Source: Strigamia acuminata (lineage: Eukaryota; Arthropoda; Chilopoda; Geophilomorpha; Linotaeniidae). From it: 64,000 bases of DNA. The translations under genes and the position numbers were made by a program. The notes beneath the pieces were generated by a model, which saw only the letters and a program-made list of their open reading frames with translations, had not been told where the DNA came from and did no database searches. The DNA lies in the NCBI GenBank assembly GCA_949358305.1, contig OX442314.1:55995369-56059368 (forward strand), in the 5' to 3' direction. Of the stretch, positions 31,974 to 41,581 are shown piece after piece. The first letter of the stretch is position 1, and the number at the start of each line of letters is the position of its first letter.

Positions 31974-31991
31974 CTTCTCGACCGTCTGCGC
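31928..31991 (+). promoter_or_regulatory. -1 ribosomal frameshift signal with tandem slippery heptamers, copy B
   Basis: A AAA AAC occurs twice in the gag frame (31928-31934 and 31940-31946). Six bases after the second, GCGCAGGCGG (31953-31962) pairs with CCGTCTGCGC (31982-31991), a 10-bp stem with one G-U pair, enclosing the gag stop. Pol is in the -1 frame, which is open upstream of its first Met (31997) through the heptamers. Confidence 0.8.
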
Positions 31992-31996
31992 CATTC

Positions 31997-34900
31997 ATGA
32001 AGAAGAAGGGGTTTAACAAAGGGTTCGATAAGCCGCCACCAGTCAAAGAAATGGGTAGTGACATAGCTAACGCCCAAATTCAAGACAGGGCCAACAACGC
32101 TTTGCAGGTAATTACCGCAAACGCTGAGGCTGAGGCGGAAGAACCGAACCTACTGCTTGAAGAATTACCTCAAGTAGTCGAAGAGACAGAAGAATTTCGT
32201 GTTTTCATGTGCAACGTGGCGGTCGATTACACCAGCCGCCTATGTATGCTGCCCATGACGATAGAACGCGAAAAAATTATGGGACTATTAGACTCGGGAG
32301 CAGATCGCTCGTTCGTTTCCGAAGACATAGTAGCATCATTGGGTCTCACCGATAAAATCAAAGGCGTTAACAAAAATGTACGTCTAAAAACCGCCAACGG
32401 AATGGCGCGTCCAAAAGGAGTTATATTATTGACCATGGAATGGCTCGGAGGGGTAGAACAACACCCTTTTCTGGTCCTGCCCACGTGCGACAGAATTTTT
32501 CTGTTGGGTTTGGACCTCATGGCGTCAATGGAAATACAACCAAATCCAATAACGAAATCTTGGAATTATATCAGAAATGATAGAGAAAGACCCGCAATTG
32601 TCGTGCCACCAGCTCTTATCAAAGAAGCGGCCGACAAGACACAGTGGGAAAAAGGCCTAAAGAAATTCGTTCAAGATTACGATTTTAAAGCATTCGTAAC
32701 GGAATTGCAACGGGACAATGTAGTGGAAACGCTTGTCGCCGACGCCGCTTTAGAATTAAACGAAGCGGCAGCCCTACGAAGGGTCCTACTTAAATATGAG
32801 GGGATCCTGTCGAAAAAACCGGGCCGAACGAATAGGGCTATTCACGAAATTAAATTGACGGATAATAAACCTATACGAGTTGCGTATAAGGGAATGAACC
32901 CGCAAAAACGTGAAATAGTGCAAAAAATGTGCCAAGAAATGCTAGACAGTGGCATTGTCTCCGAGGCCCAGGGAGAATACGCGACGCGAGTTGTACTCGT
33001 GATGCGCCCGGGCTCGGACCCACGCCTATGCATCGATTACCGCCCATTAAACGCGGTGACAGAGATAGATCCCATACAGATGCCGTCTATCGAATCCATT
33101 TTGAGAGAGCTTAGCCCCTTTTCTTGGGTTACGACGATGGATCTGTCGAAGGGATACTGGCAAGTAGAAATGAGGCCAGAGGATAAGCTAAAAACAGCAT
33201 TTTACTCGCCAATTGGACGGTTGATGTTCAACGTCATGCCGTTTGGTTTAGTGAATGCTCCCAGTACCTTTCAGAGACTAATCGAAAGCGTATTGGGTGA
33301 TATCCTGCATCAGTTTGTGTGGGCATACCTAGATGACATAGTTATTGCCTCTAAAACATTCGAAGAGCACATTGAGCACATCGACCAAGTGCTCACCCGG
33401 CTGGCAAAAGCTGGGTTACACGTTCACCCGGGCAAGAGCAAGTTCTGTCGAAAGGAGCTTGCCTTCCTGGGTTATCGCATTGGAGTCAATGGTTTAGCTA
33501 TTGGCCCCGAAAAAATCGATGCGATTAATCGTTTTCCACCACCCGAGGACGTTAAAGGTGTCCAACGGTTTATGGGAATGATAAACTTCTTCGGCAGGTT
33601 GCTACCGGGTCTAGCTGAAGTGGCAGCCCCAGTTACCGACCTCCTGAAGAATGAAAACGAATTTGTATGGTCAAATGAGTGCAACATCGCATTTAATGCG
33701 ATAAAGAGGATGCTGACGGAAGTCGGCGTAATGCCTCAACCCGACTTAAACCGGCCGTTCATATTACATACGGACGCCAGCAGAGTTGGGTTGGGAGCAG
33801 CATTGCTCCAGACACACGTGCGCGACGGAGTCGAACAAGACCTGCCGTGCATGTTTATAAGTCGCAAACTCCAAGGCGCTGAAAAAAATTACAACGCCAC
33901 AGAGTTGGAGTGTTTGGCAGTTGTGTGGGCTATAAGGAAATTCAGAGATTATCTCGAATATACCAAATTTGTAGTTCACACAGATCATCAAGCGTTACAA
34001 TGGCTGATGAAATTAAAGGAGCCAGCCGGTCGACTAGCCAGATGGCAGTTAGAACTGATGGCATGCGACTTGACCATTCAATACAAGCCCGGCAAATATA
34101 ACGTCGTGGCTGACGCTCTATCAAGGGCACCAGTGTCAGATCCTATCGACGCTGACGATGATGGCGAGGATGATTCCCGCATCATTTACTGCCCGACGAG
34201 TTGTCACCGTTGGGATTTAAGGAAAATGAATGAAATTCCTACCGCGACTCCGGCAGATGCAAAATTCTGTGGATTCTGGACGCGGTTATACCAACCAGCT
34301 GCTGACAATTACCCAGATGCAAAGAAGGAATTTAAGCTAGAGCGGAGAATAAATGACCCGCTTCTAAGCGCCTTCCACGCTCGTGTCGGCAAGCAAATGA
34401 AAAGCAATCCCCCGACAAGGGAGGAAATAATTGTGCAACAAAAATTAGACAAAAAATGTCAGGACAGAGCTAGATTCGTACTGACAGGAAAATATCCGCC
34501 CAACTTAACCAGAAGGCAGAAGCGTCGTTATGCGCACGAATCCATAGATTACCTATTGGATGACGGCCTGTTGGTGAAACATCACCCAAATCACCAAGAT
34601 GACTTGAGTGAATCGGACACCGCAGTAAAGGTAGTAATACCTGCTTCCTTAATCGGTCGCGTGCTGTGGTTGTTACACGGGCACCCGCTTGCAAGTCATG
34701 CGGGAGTAAGCAGAACACTCTATCGTGCTACACAGCTTTTTCACTGGACAGGGATGAAAAAAGATATTACTCTTTTTGTCCACCAATGTCAGCGATGTCA
34801 AGCGTGCAAGCCGAGGAGTAAATCACCATTCGAAACTATTTTCTTAGGGCCTTACGCGCCTTTTGATTGTTTAAGTGTCGATGTGATGGGCCTAAAACCC

Positions 34901-36067
34901 GTTACGGGAAATAAAAATGCGTACATTATCGTTATAATGGACGTAGCAACTCGTTGGCCCGAGTTGTACGCCGTCGCTAGACCTTCAGCAGAAAAAATCG
35001 TTGAATGTATCTAAGACGTAGCGTTACGTTACGGATTTCCACGTAAAATAATATCCGATAACGGACCCCAATTTATCTCAAAAATGTGGGGTAAGTTTTG
35101 TAAAAAATTCGGGATTGTGGCGTCACATACTTCGACCTACAATCCTAGAACAAATCCCGTTGAGCGACTCAACAGGGATATCAAATATGCATTAAGTATA
35201 TTCACTGACATCCACAATAGGTGGGATGAATACTTGAGGGAGATCGCGTTCAGCATACGAACAACAGTCTCGAGGACGAGAGATTTTTCTCCGGCCTACC
35301 TCAACTTCGCCCGAGAGCTACGAGTGCCTTGGGACCCACGAGTGGCAGAGTCGGTAAACGTGGTGGACCCAGAGAAACCACATGAGTATGTGTATAAATT
35401 GGAGCAAACAATTTCGAACACATACAAGCACATGATGGCGCACATTTTTAACATGCGCGACCGCATTTTACAAGATAAAAGCGGTAGAAAATTCGTGAAT
35501 TTCGAGATCAATGATTTGGTGTGGAAGGATACACACACCCTCTCAAATGCAGCGAGAGGAATCACCGCCAGCTTGGCCGACAAGAGAGATGGTCCGTATG
35601 TGATCATCGGCAAGCATGGCGGTAACGCGTATAAATTACGTAAGCTCGAGGACAATACCGAGCATAAATCGATCCAGGTACGAGAGTTAACTCCGTACAT
35701 TCCGGAATTCCCGCAAGAAATGTGGGCCAAGGGCCAAGTCAAGTCTAAAACTGACGGCCAAATCGTCGATACGTTCGCTGGCGAGTCGGAAAAAGCACCG
35801 CCAAGTGACAACGAGGAGTATTTTGACGCCCCTTCACCTCCGGTAAACGAGATAGTTGAATCCGTTCCGGATCCAATTTTGGTCGGGGGGGAAACAGGAG
35901 AAACTCCTGAAACAAACACAAAAAACACGGATAAAAAAGAAAGCAATAATGAGGAGGTACAGACACAAAAAACAACAAAAAATATCGTACCTGTCTCAGC
36001 ACATCACCTGCGGCCTCGTAGAAGTAATCCGTTTATAAAAGACGGAAAGGTCGTAGGAAAGGAGTAG
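31997..36067 (+). CDS. pol: Pol polyprotein, copy B, interrupted by one stop codon
   Basis: Reached by frameshift from gag; the first Met in frame is at 31997. Domains in order: aspartic protease (LLDSGADRSF), reverse transcriptase (LCIDYRPLNA, FGLVNAPSTFQ, YLDD), RNase H (HTDASRVGLGAAL, Glu and Asp blocks, DHQALQWL), integrase HHCC finger (HPLASHAGVS ... CQRCQAC), then the DDE core. TAA at 35012-35014 falls between the first core Asp (SVDVMG) and the second (ISDNGPQF); the same frame then runs open to 36067, including the third acidic residue (NPVERLNR). A single base change is the simplest cause. As it stands the element would make protease, RT and RNase H but a truncated integrase. Confidence 0.92.
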
Positions 36068-37438
36068 AAAACGTTACGAGTCGATGGCGACGCTGAAAAA
36101 CAAAAAAAATGACCGATCGGCAGCGCTAGCCATCAAAATCCGAGACTCTGAAAATTTCGCTAAGTCCAACAAAGCGGATATCGGTCGAATTCGCGTCACG
36201 AGATGGCGTGGAAACGCGGGACCCGTAGCAAAATTATCGGCACGGGTCGGATACCGCGTGCAAAAGACCCCGTAGCAGCGATCGCGCACGGGCGTAGAAA
36301 CAAAGGAGCCCCGTAGCGTAACATGCGCGCGGGCTATTGCGCACAAGTCATAAACACCTGGTTCTGGAGTAAAATTACCCAGAACCCACCACGATTGCCT
36401 CGTTTTCACCCGGACTTCCGCTAAATCAGCTGATCGTCGTCCGCACGTGAAACACATCGAGTTTATTTTTAACCGAGTTTTTGATCCATTTTACGAGGAG
36501 TTTTAAGTTTTTTTTTATCGTGGTCTGACTGAACGCGCAATCCTCACGATGGCTGAGGAAGGAGGGGACGAGGAAATGCTTGAAATCGAGCATCATGACG
36601 AGAATTGGGACCAGGACGTTAACGTAGTTCCACCCGATCAGGTAGTAGTCGGCATCGCCGCACGAGATTTAGCTCCGTGCGGTTGAATTAAAGATACACT
36701 TGACTAATACTTGACATGAACGCTCTGCGTTCGAAATAGTGTATAATTATTATACTAATACACACGATCGCGCAAGCGATTGTATTTTCTCCTTATTGTT
36801 TGTTTTCAAGGACGCGATGGCAGACTTAATGTCGCCTCGCTCCTTGAAAATGACTCACGACAATTGACACGAACGAGACAATGGAAACGAGCTCTCTAAT
36901 TATATTTCCAGGAATGGGAATAATTATTGGATAGATTTTGGAATAATTTATAGAACGTTGTTTTCTATTTTTATTTGTTATTTTGTTTGCGAATTTTTCC
37001 AATGACACTAATTTATTTTAGATTCGTTTTAAACTCGACTTTAACTCCGAATTTTGGAGTTATTATTAAATAAATTTATTTCTTTACAAGTTAATTCACG
37101 ACAAGAACATTTGTTTACATGTTCTAAAATTGTCATTGGGAATTTTCACGAACAATTTCGCGAATTTATTGGTTTAATACGAATTTACAGTTTAATTTTA
37201 AATTAAATAATCCGAAGAGAATTTCCGGATTAATACGCTCGATTCCGTCACGTGGTTATCGTTGGACGTGAGCCAGATGTGCCAAGAAGACTCTTTTCTT
37301 CCTGACAAGGACGAATCAATGAACAGGAATAGGACTCGACGAACGGCCGCACGTTTCAGCGACGTTCCTCGAGCCCACCCCCTATTTATCTCCGTGTTAT
37401 TGGCGATTTTATTAATTATTTTGTTTCCATCATTACAG
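36068..37438 (+). other. non-coding stretch between pol and third ORF, copy B
   Basis: About 1.4 kb with no long frame. It holds a small ORF at 36549-36686 and ends in a pyrimidine-rich tract with acceptor TTACAG (37433-37438) directly before the third-ORF ATG. This fits production of a spliced mRNA for that ORF. Confidence 0.6.
36549..36686 (+). CDS. small acidic ORF, 45 aa
   Basis: ATG to TGA with 13 Asp/Glu residues (begins MAEEGGDEEMLEIEHHDENW). The sequence around its end offers only a weak donor. It may be chance, a peptide, or a leader exon joined to the third ORF. No counterpart can be checked in copy A, where this region is deleted. Confidence 0.3.
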   Translation: MAEEGGDEEMLEIEHHDENWDQDVNVVPPDQVVVGIAARDLAPCG

Positions 37439-40285
37439 ATGGAGCTCCGAGACACGTGGGGAGCGCTCAGCCCCGCATGCATAGTGCGAGCGGGCATTTA
37501 TCGAGGCGTACTGCCCGATTTTCTGCGCCGCTGCTTTGGCGAAGATGCAAAGCCATACCGCCTGCGCGTATTATTTTCGCGCGCCCTCGCTAGGCGTTGG
37601 GTTAACGACTGTTCACTCCTGGACGCGTTCCCGGAGTCGGTGCGAAACGTCGTCGCTGCAGAGCTCGCTCGCATCGATGACCCGAAGTCACCAATCTTCC
37701 ACCCGGCCCTGTCGAGCCAATACACCGGCAGGCCAGTGGAGGAACATGTGTTGTTCGCGTGGCAAGCGGCCGAGACCGAGGAGGCCCGCGAAGAAGTGTA
37801 TCAACACTACCGCCAGCAGCTAATCGACACTGCGCCGGCGGTTGCAGAGCGGATTTTGCAAGACGACGGGATGAGCACCGCCGATATACACCTGTGGTGC
37901 GAACAGATTCGGCAGGGAGAAGTTACGCCACAGTGGCGACCGAGGATGGGGATTCTCACGTCACAAGCTGAAATGTGGCAACTCCACTATTTGGGAATTC
38001 TCGGCCCCAAATATAATTTCCCAAGGAAGCGTAAGCGCTCCAAGGGAACCGGGGGCAGCGAATCGCGCTCCCCGGGACAGTCGAAGAAACAGTGCGTCGA
38101 ACAGCACTCGACCGTCAACGATGGAGCGGGAACGTCAGCGCAGCCACCGCGCGACTCCGCGAATTACACCAGACCAAGGGTGTTCGTCAACCGTCAGATG
38201 AAAGACGGTAAAGAGACTCGAGAAGTCTGGATTTCGGGCGACGAAGAGCGAGTCTCTCGTCCCCGTGTCGGCAGACATCCGCTGACTCACCGTGAGCAGC
38301 GGAAACGAGACCGCAAAGAGCGGTATTTCGCTCGCTGCGAAGCGCGGGGAATTCCCCTTCCCGACCACGCTCTCAAAGCAATAGAAGCGAAGGAGGCGAG
38401 AGAAGCACGATCGAAGTCGAGTGGCAGATCTTCCGGGGAGCGTCGCGTCCTAGCGCCAGACACGCGGGACCTTCGCGAGATCATCACTCAGATGAAACGC
38501 AAGAAATTGTCGCGTTTCGACCCCGCGATGCAATTCGCCCGCAAGATGGGCGTCGTCGAGGATGGTACCGTGATTCCACACGAAGTGGCACGGTGGTTAA
38601 GCGAATATGTCAATTCGCGACCTACGGCCGTCGTTCCACCGACGAGTTCTGTAAGCCAGCTCCCGGCACTCCAAGTCACGCCGACTGGAGTGCAAGCGAC
38701 GCTGCCACCGCCAACGCAACAGTCTTTGACGTTGCTGTTGCCGACGCAGCCATCGACGTCGCAACCACTGCCGGCACAGCAGTCCCTGACGCTGCCGCCG
38801 CCGACACAGCCGCTGCCGCCGCCGACGCAGCCCCCGCCGCCGCCGACGCCGCCGGACTCGAGCGTCACGCCGAACCCGACCGTCGACGACTCTGTGATGC
38901 TGCCCGTGCACCAGAGTATTGCGCGGGAATGCCATAACGCCCGATTCGGAGAATATTACCCGAGCAAGGCAAGACACGACCGCACCGCGATGTGGTATGA
39001 ACAGCGTGACGAAAACGCACGGCTGGCTCGAGAAGCAGCCAATCCATCGATCGAAGAGCTCTTAGCCTTCGCATTTGTGATGGAGGACCCGAGGGCCGCC
39101 GCCGCTGCTCTGCAGGGCGCCGACGTCACTCAGCGCCATTTCATCGAGTGGGGGATTTCGATGATGCGGCACCACTCGCGTGCGTTCGCTGCAGATCCTG
39201 ATCGCAGCAACCCTGTGAATCGGCGCAGTCTACAGCTGGCTTTGACAAAAATCATGGTCCAGCTATTGACCCCTTCGCTCTTTGGGGTCGGACGACAGGC
39301 GATGGCCTGTTGGTCCGTAGTAGACAGAGAAGGTGTGCAGATACCTCGCGCACTTGTTGGGGAATGGAGCGCCATTCTCCCCAACCCGTCGATGACTCGC
39401 TTCGAGCTGACCCGGGACGTGGTGAACCCCGAATGGGAGGGGTATAAGTTGCGGAGCATGGCCTTCCGCCACTCCGTTACCACGTGGGAGCCAACACCGT
39501 CAGCACAGTCACACGCAATGATGGTGACGAGTGAAGAGCCGATGGAGAGCGACGCCGCCTCTTCGACTGCTTCACGTGGAGCCCCAACTCCACCACCGCC
39601 GCCGCCACCGATGCCTCCAGCGGCGACACCACAGACACCCGTCCTGTCAAATGCGGCGGGTAAGCCCAGACGCTTGTTATGTCGGACGCCACCAACGATG
39701 TCCGCCGCTCGCCAGAGCCTGACGCCTCCCGCAGCCCAACAAGCGCGGGAAGAGACTGTCCAGCAAGCGGTAGTTCCGAAGAGCGCCAAGCCAGCGAAAG
39801 CGGCGAAGCTCCAGACGAACTATTATGAGAAGTTATGTGACGAGTTCTCTCAGCTGTCGATGACGACGGCGACGCGCAAATTCATCCTCGCGCAGAGAGA
39901 CAAGGGGAAATCGGTATTCGTTTGGCTACACAACCAGGTGCGCCAGACCACCGATTTGATCCTCCATCAGCGTTTGCTGAGGGCCCACCGTGCGCCTCGA
40001 ACGGCCGCGGAGGCGAACGCAATCCGGCACACCAATTCCGGGTTTTCGGCGTTCATTCCGCGGGTGTGGCTGCATGAGAGGAGACGTGCCCCGTACGAGC
40101 CAGCCGGCGGCCACGAATTGTGCTTTATTTCCGAGCACGAGGACCCCCGCGACCAGTCTTCAGCCTTGGTTGGAGATCTGGTTTTGCCGCCCGGCGTTGT
40201 GCCGCCCGGCGCTGAGCCGCCCGTCCCTGGAGTGAGTTTCGCCCAGGCGATGGATCCAGCGTCGGGTCCCAGCAAGAAGGATTGA
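37439..40285 (+). CDS. third ORF of gypsy-like element, unknown function, 948 aa
   Basis: The start is placed at the ATG right after a splice acceptor. The frame is open further upstream, but there it mostly translates the pyrimidine tract. Begins MELRDTWGALSPACIVRAG; residues 1-180 include Arg-rich helical sequence; QLHYLGILG is the point matching copy A; then a very basic region (about 200-340), a Thr/Pro/Gln low-complexity stretch (about 390-480), a helix-rich domain (about 490-680), a Pro-rich linker, and a conserved C-terminal module (HQRLLRAHRAP, AEA, HTN, VWLHER, YEPAGGH, F-I-x-E-x-E-D). There is no signal peptide, cleavage site or membrane anchor, so it does not look like an envelope protein. 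Copy A keeps the second half, fused to RT. Nuclear or RNA-binding roles are guesses from charge. Confidence 0.75.
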   Translation: MELRDTWGALSPACIVRAGIYRGVLPDFLRRCFGEDAKPYRLRVLFSRALARRWVNDCSLLDAFPESVRNVVAAELARIDDPKSPIFHPALSSQYTGRPVEEHVLFAWQAAETEEAREEVYQHYRQQLIDTAPAVAERILQDDGMSTADIHLWCEQIRQGEVTPQWRPRMGILTSQAEMWQLHYLGILGPKYNFPRKRKRSKGTGGSESRSPGQSKKQCVEQHSTVNDGAGTSAQPPRDSANYTRPRVFVNRQMKDGKETREVWISGDEERVSRPRVGRHPLTHREQRKRDRKERYFARCEARGIPLPDHALKAIEAKEAREARSKSSGRSSGERRVLAPDTRDLREIITQMKRKKLSRFDPAMQFARKMGVVEDGTVIPHEVARWLSEYVNSRPTAVVPPTSSVSQLPALQVTPTGVQATLPPPTQQSLTLLLPTQPSTSQPLPAQQSLTLPPPTQPLPPPTQPPPPPTPPDSSVTPNPTVDDSVMLPVHQSIARECHNARFGEYYPSKARHDRTAMWYEQRDENARLAREAANPSIEELLAFAFVMEDPRAAAAALQGADVTQRHFIEWGISMMRHHSRAFAADPDRSNPVNRRSLQLALTKIMVQLLTPSLFGVGRQAMACWSVVDREGVQIPRALVGEWSAILPNPSMTRFELTRDVVNPEWEGYKLRSMAFRHSVTTWEPTPSAQSHAMMVTSEEPMESDAASSTASRGAPTPPPPPPPMPPAATPQTPVLSNAAGKPRRLLCRTPPTMSAARQSLTPPAAQQAREETVQQAVVPKSAKPAKAAKLQTNYYEKLCDEFSQLSMTTATRKFILAQRDKGKSVFVWLHNQVRQTTDLILHQRLLRAHRAPRTAAEANAIRHTNSGFSAFIPRVWLHERRRAPYEPAGGHELCFISEHEDPRDQSSALVGDLVLPPGVVPPGAEPPVPGVSFAQAMDPASGPSKKD

Positions 40286-40312
40286 TCGCTCCGGACACCA
40301 GCGGTCAGAGCT

Positions 40313-40324
40313 GGGAGGGGGACG
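40313..40324 (+). other. polypurine tract, copy B
   Basis: GGGAGGGGGA then CG, immediately before the 3' LTR; the same design as copy A. Confidence 0.7.
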
Positions 40325-41324
40325 TGTGGTGACCCGACTGGGGTGGGGCACGAAGAGTTTCTCTTGTGGCCTACATACGGGTAAAAAAGGGGAGTCGCAC
40401 GCGCGCCTCCCTTCCCTCAGAGCATTGACATCCAGTCAATGGACGAGCGTCTGCCCTGGGGGAGTGGGGGAGATTCGTCTTCTCCACTATTGGGTGGCTT
40501 TAGTCACCTGTCACCCCCCGCTTTGTGCAAAGGAATTCGCCTTGCACTGAGCGGGCAGAACCAACACAAAAATCAACCAAGATACACGTAAAAGCCAAAC
40601 GTCCTAAAAACGATCAAGCCTAAGTACAAAGACTTCAGGAGTGACCTAGGACAAGGGACTTTCAACGTGAGTACGATTGATTTGTGTTAACCTCCGCAGA
40701 GTAACCTGCGAAACAAGATTACCACACTATTTTAGCAAGCCAGCTAGAAATAGTAACCCTACTCCAATTTAGCGAGTTGTGCAGACAAACGGTCGCACAA
40801 GCCTAAATTGTAGTAACCACGACGAGCGTTCCCGCCGCTGTGTGTATCGCCGGGAACCACCAAGCGTCCGCCGCTGTGTGATCGCCGGACACCTACACAA
40901 AACCCTAAACCTAGACAACAGACCAGAAGTAAGCCCTTTAACTAGGCATTCACTCGCGCCCGACCAGCGTGAGCCCGAAGGACCGAACGAGAAACGTGAG
41001 ACGAGGACGCCATTCATTGCCACGCCGGCCCAAGACGACACCACGTTGCCACGCGGACGCCATCTTGGATCCAGAGCGCCAACAAAGGACGACCTCGACC
41101 AGTTTCCCGCCAACTTCACACATCTTACCTTTTACCTTTATTCCCTTACATATTTTATCCCTTTTACCTGTAAATTCCCATATAATAAATACATTTATTA
41201 TATTTACCATTTTACATTGTTTGCCGTTTCACATTATTTGGGTAACCGCTTGAGTAAAGCGGTATTGCGAGATTAGAGAGTGACTCATACCACGAGTTAG
41301 CGACAGTTAGAGTTGAGCGCGACA
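40325..41324 (+). repeat. 3' LTR, copy B
   Basis: 1000 bp, TG...CA, differing from the 5' LTR at two positions that I could find. Confidence 0.95.
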
Positions 41325-41563
41325 AGCGACCGCCACCGAATCCGAATCAGCGAACTCCATGTACGCGAATCCCTTGGGATGACCCGTGAACTTGTCGGTC
41401 ATTATGGTAACTCTATTGACCGCACCTCATCCGACGAAATGTCGTTGCAATTCGTCCGCCGTCGTCCCGTAGTCGACGTTTCCGACGTAGATGGATCGCG
41501 AATCCGACTCCGCCGCGTCTACTACCGGTGATGGCGAACCGGAAGATCCGCCACGATTGAACA
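41325..41563 (-). pseudogene. PABPN1-like duplicate, 5' part, and end of the inverted duplication
   Basis: Starts with the second AGCG (41325-41328) and continues the RRM on the minus strand (reverse complement of about 9520-9763). Similarity to the left arm stops after GATTGAACAGT. Confidence 0.88.
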
Positions 41564-41581
41564 GTTCAAATGCAAAAGTTT

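Larger units (their letters stand above)
27823..41324 (+). mobile_element. Ty3/gypsy-like LTR retrotransposon, copy B, 13.5 kb, nearly intact
   Basis: Complete element: 1000-bp LTRs, tRNA-Pro-like primer site, gag, protease-RT-RNase H-integrase pol, a 1.2 kb non-coding stretch, a large third ORF, polypurine tract, 3' LTR and AGCG target duplication. By eye I found only two LTR differences (27944 G versus A; 28640 C versus T), so insertion was recent. One stop codon interrupts pol in the integrase core. It is long for a gypsy-type element because of the 1026-residue Gag and the third ORF. Confidence 0.95.

Noticed and set aside
37262-37438. Upstream extension of the third ORF with a hydrophobic stretch that could look like a signal or anchor
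   Set aside because: The hydrophobic residues translate the pyrimidine tract of a splice acceptor, and the frame begins with TTG rather than ATG.
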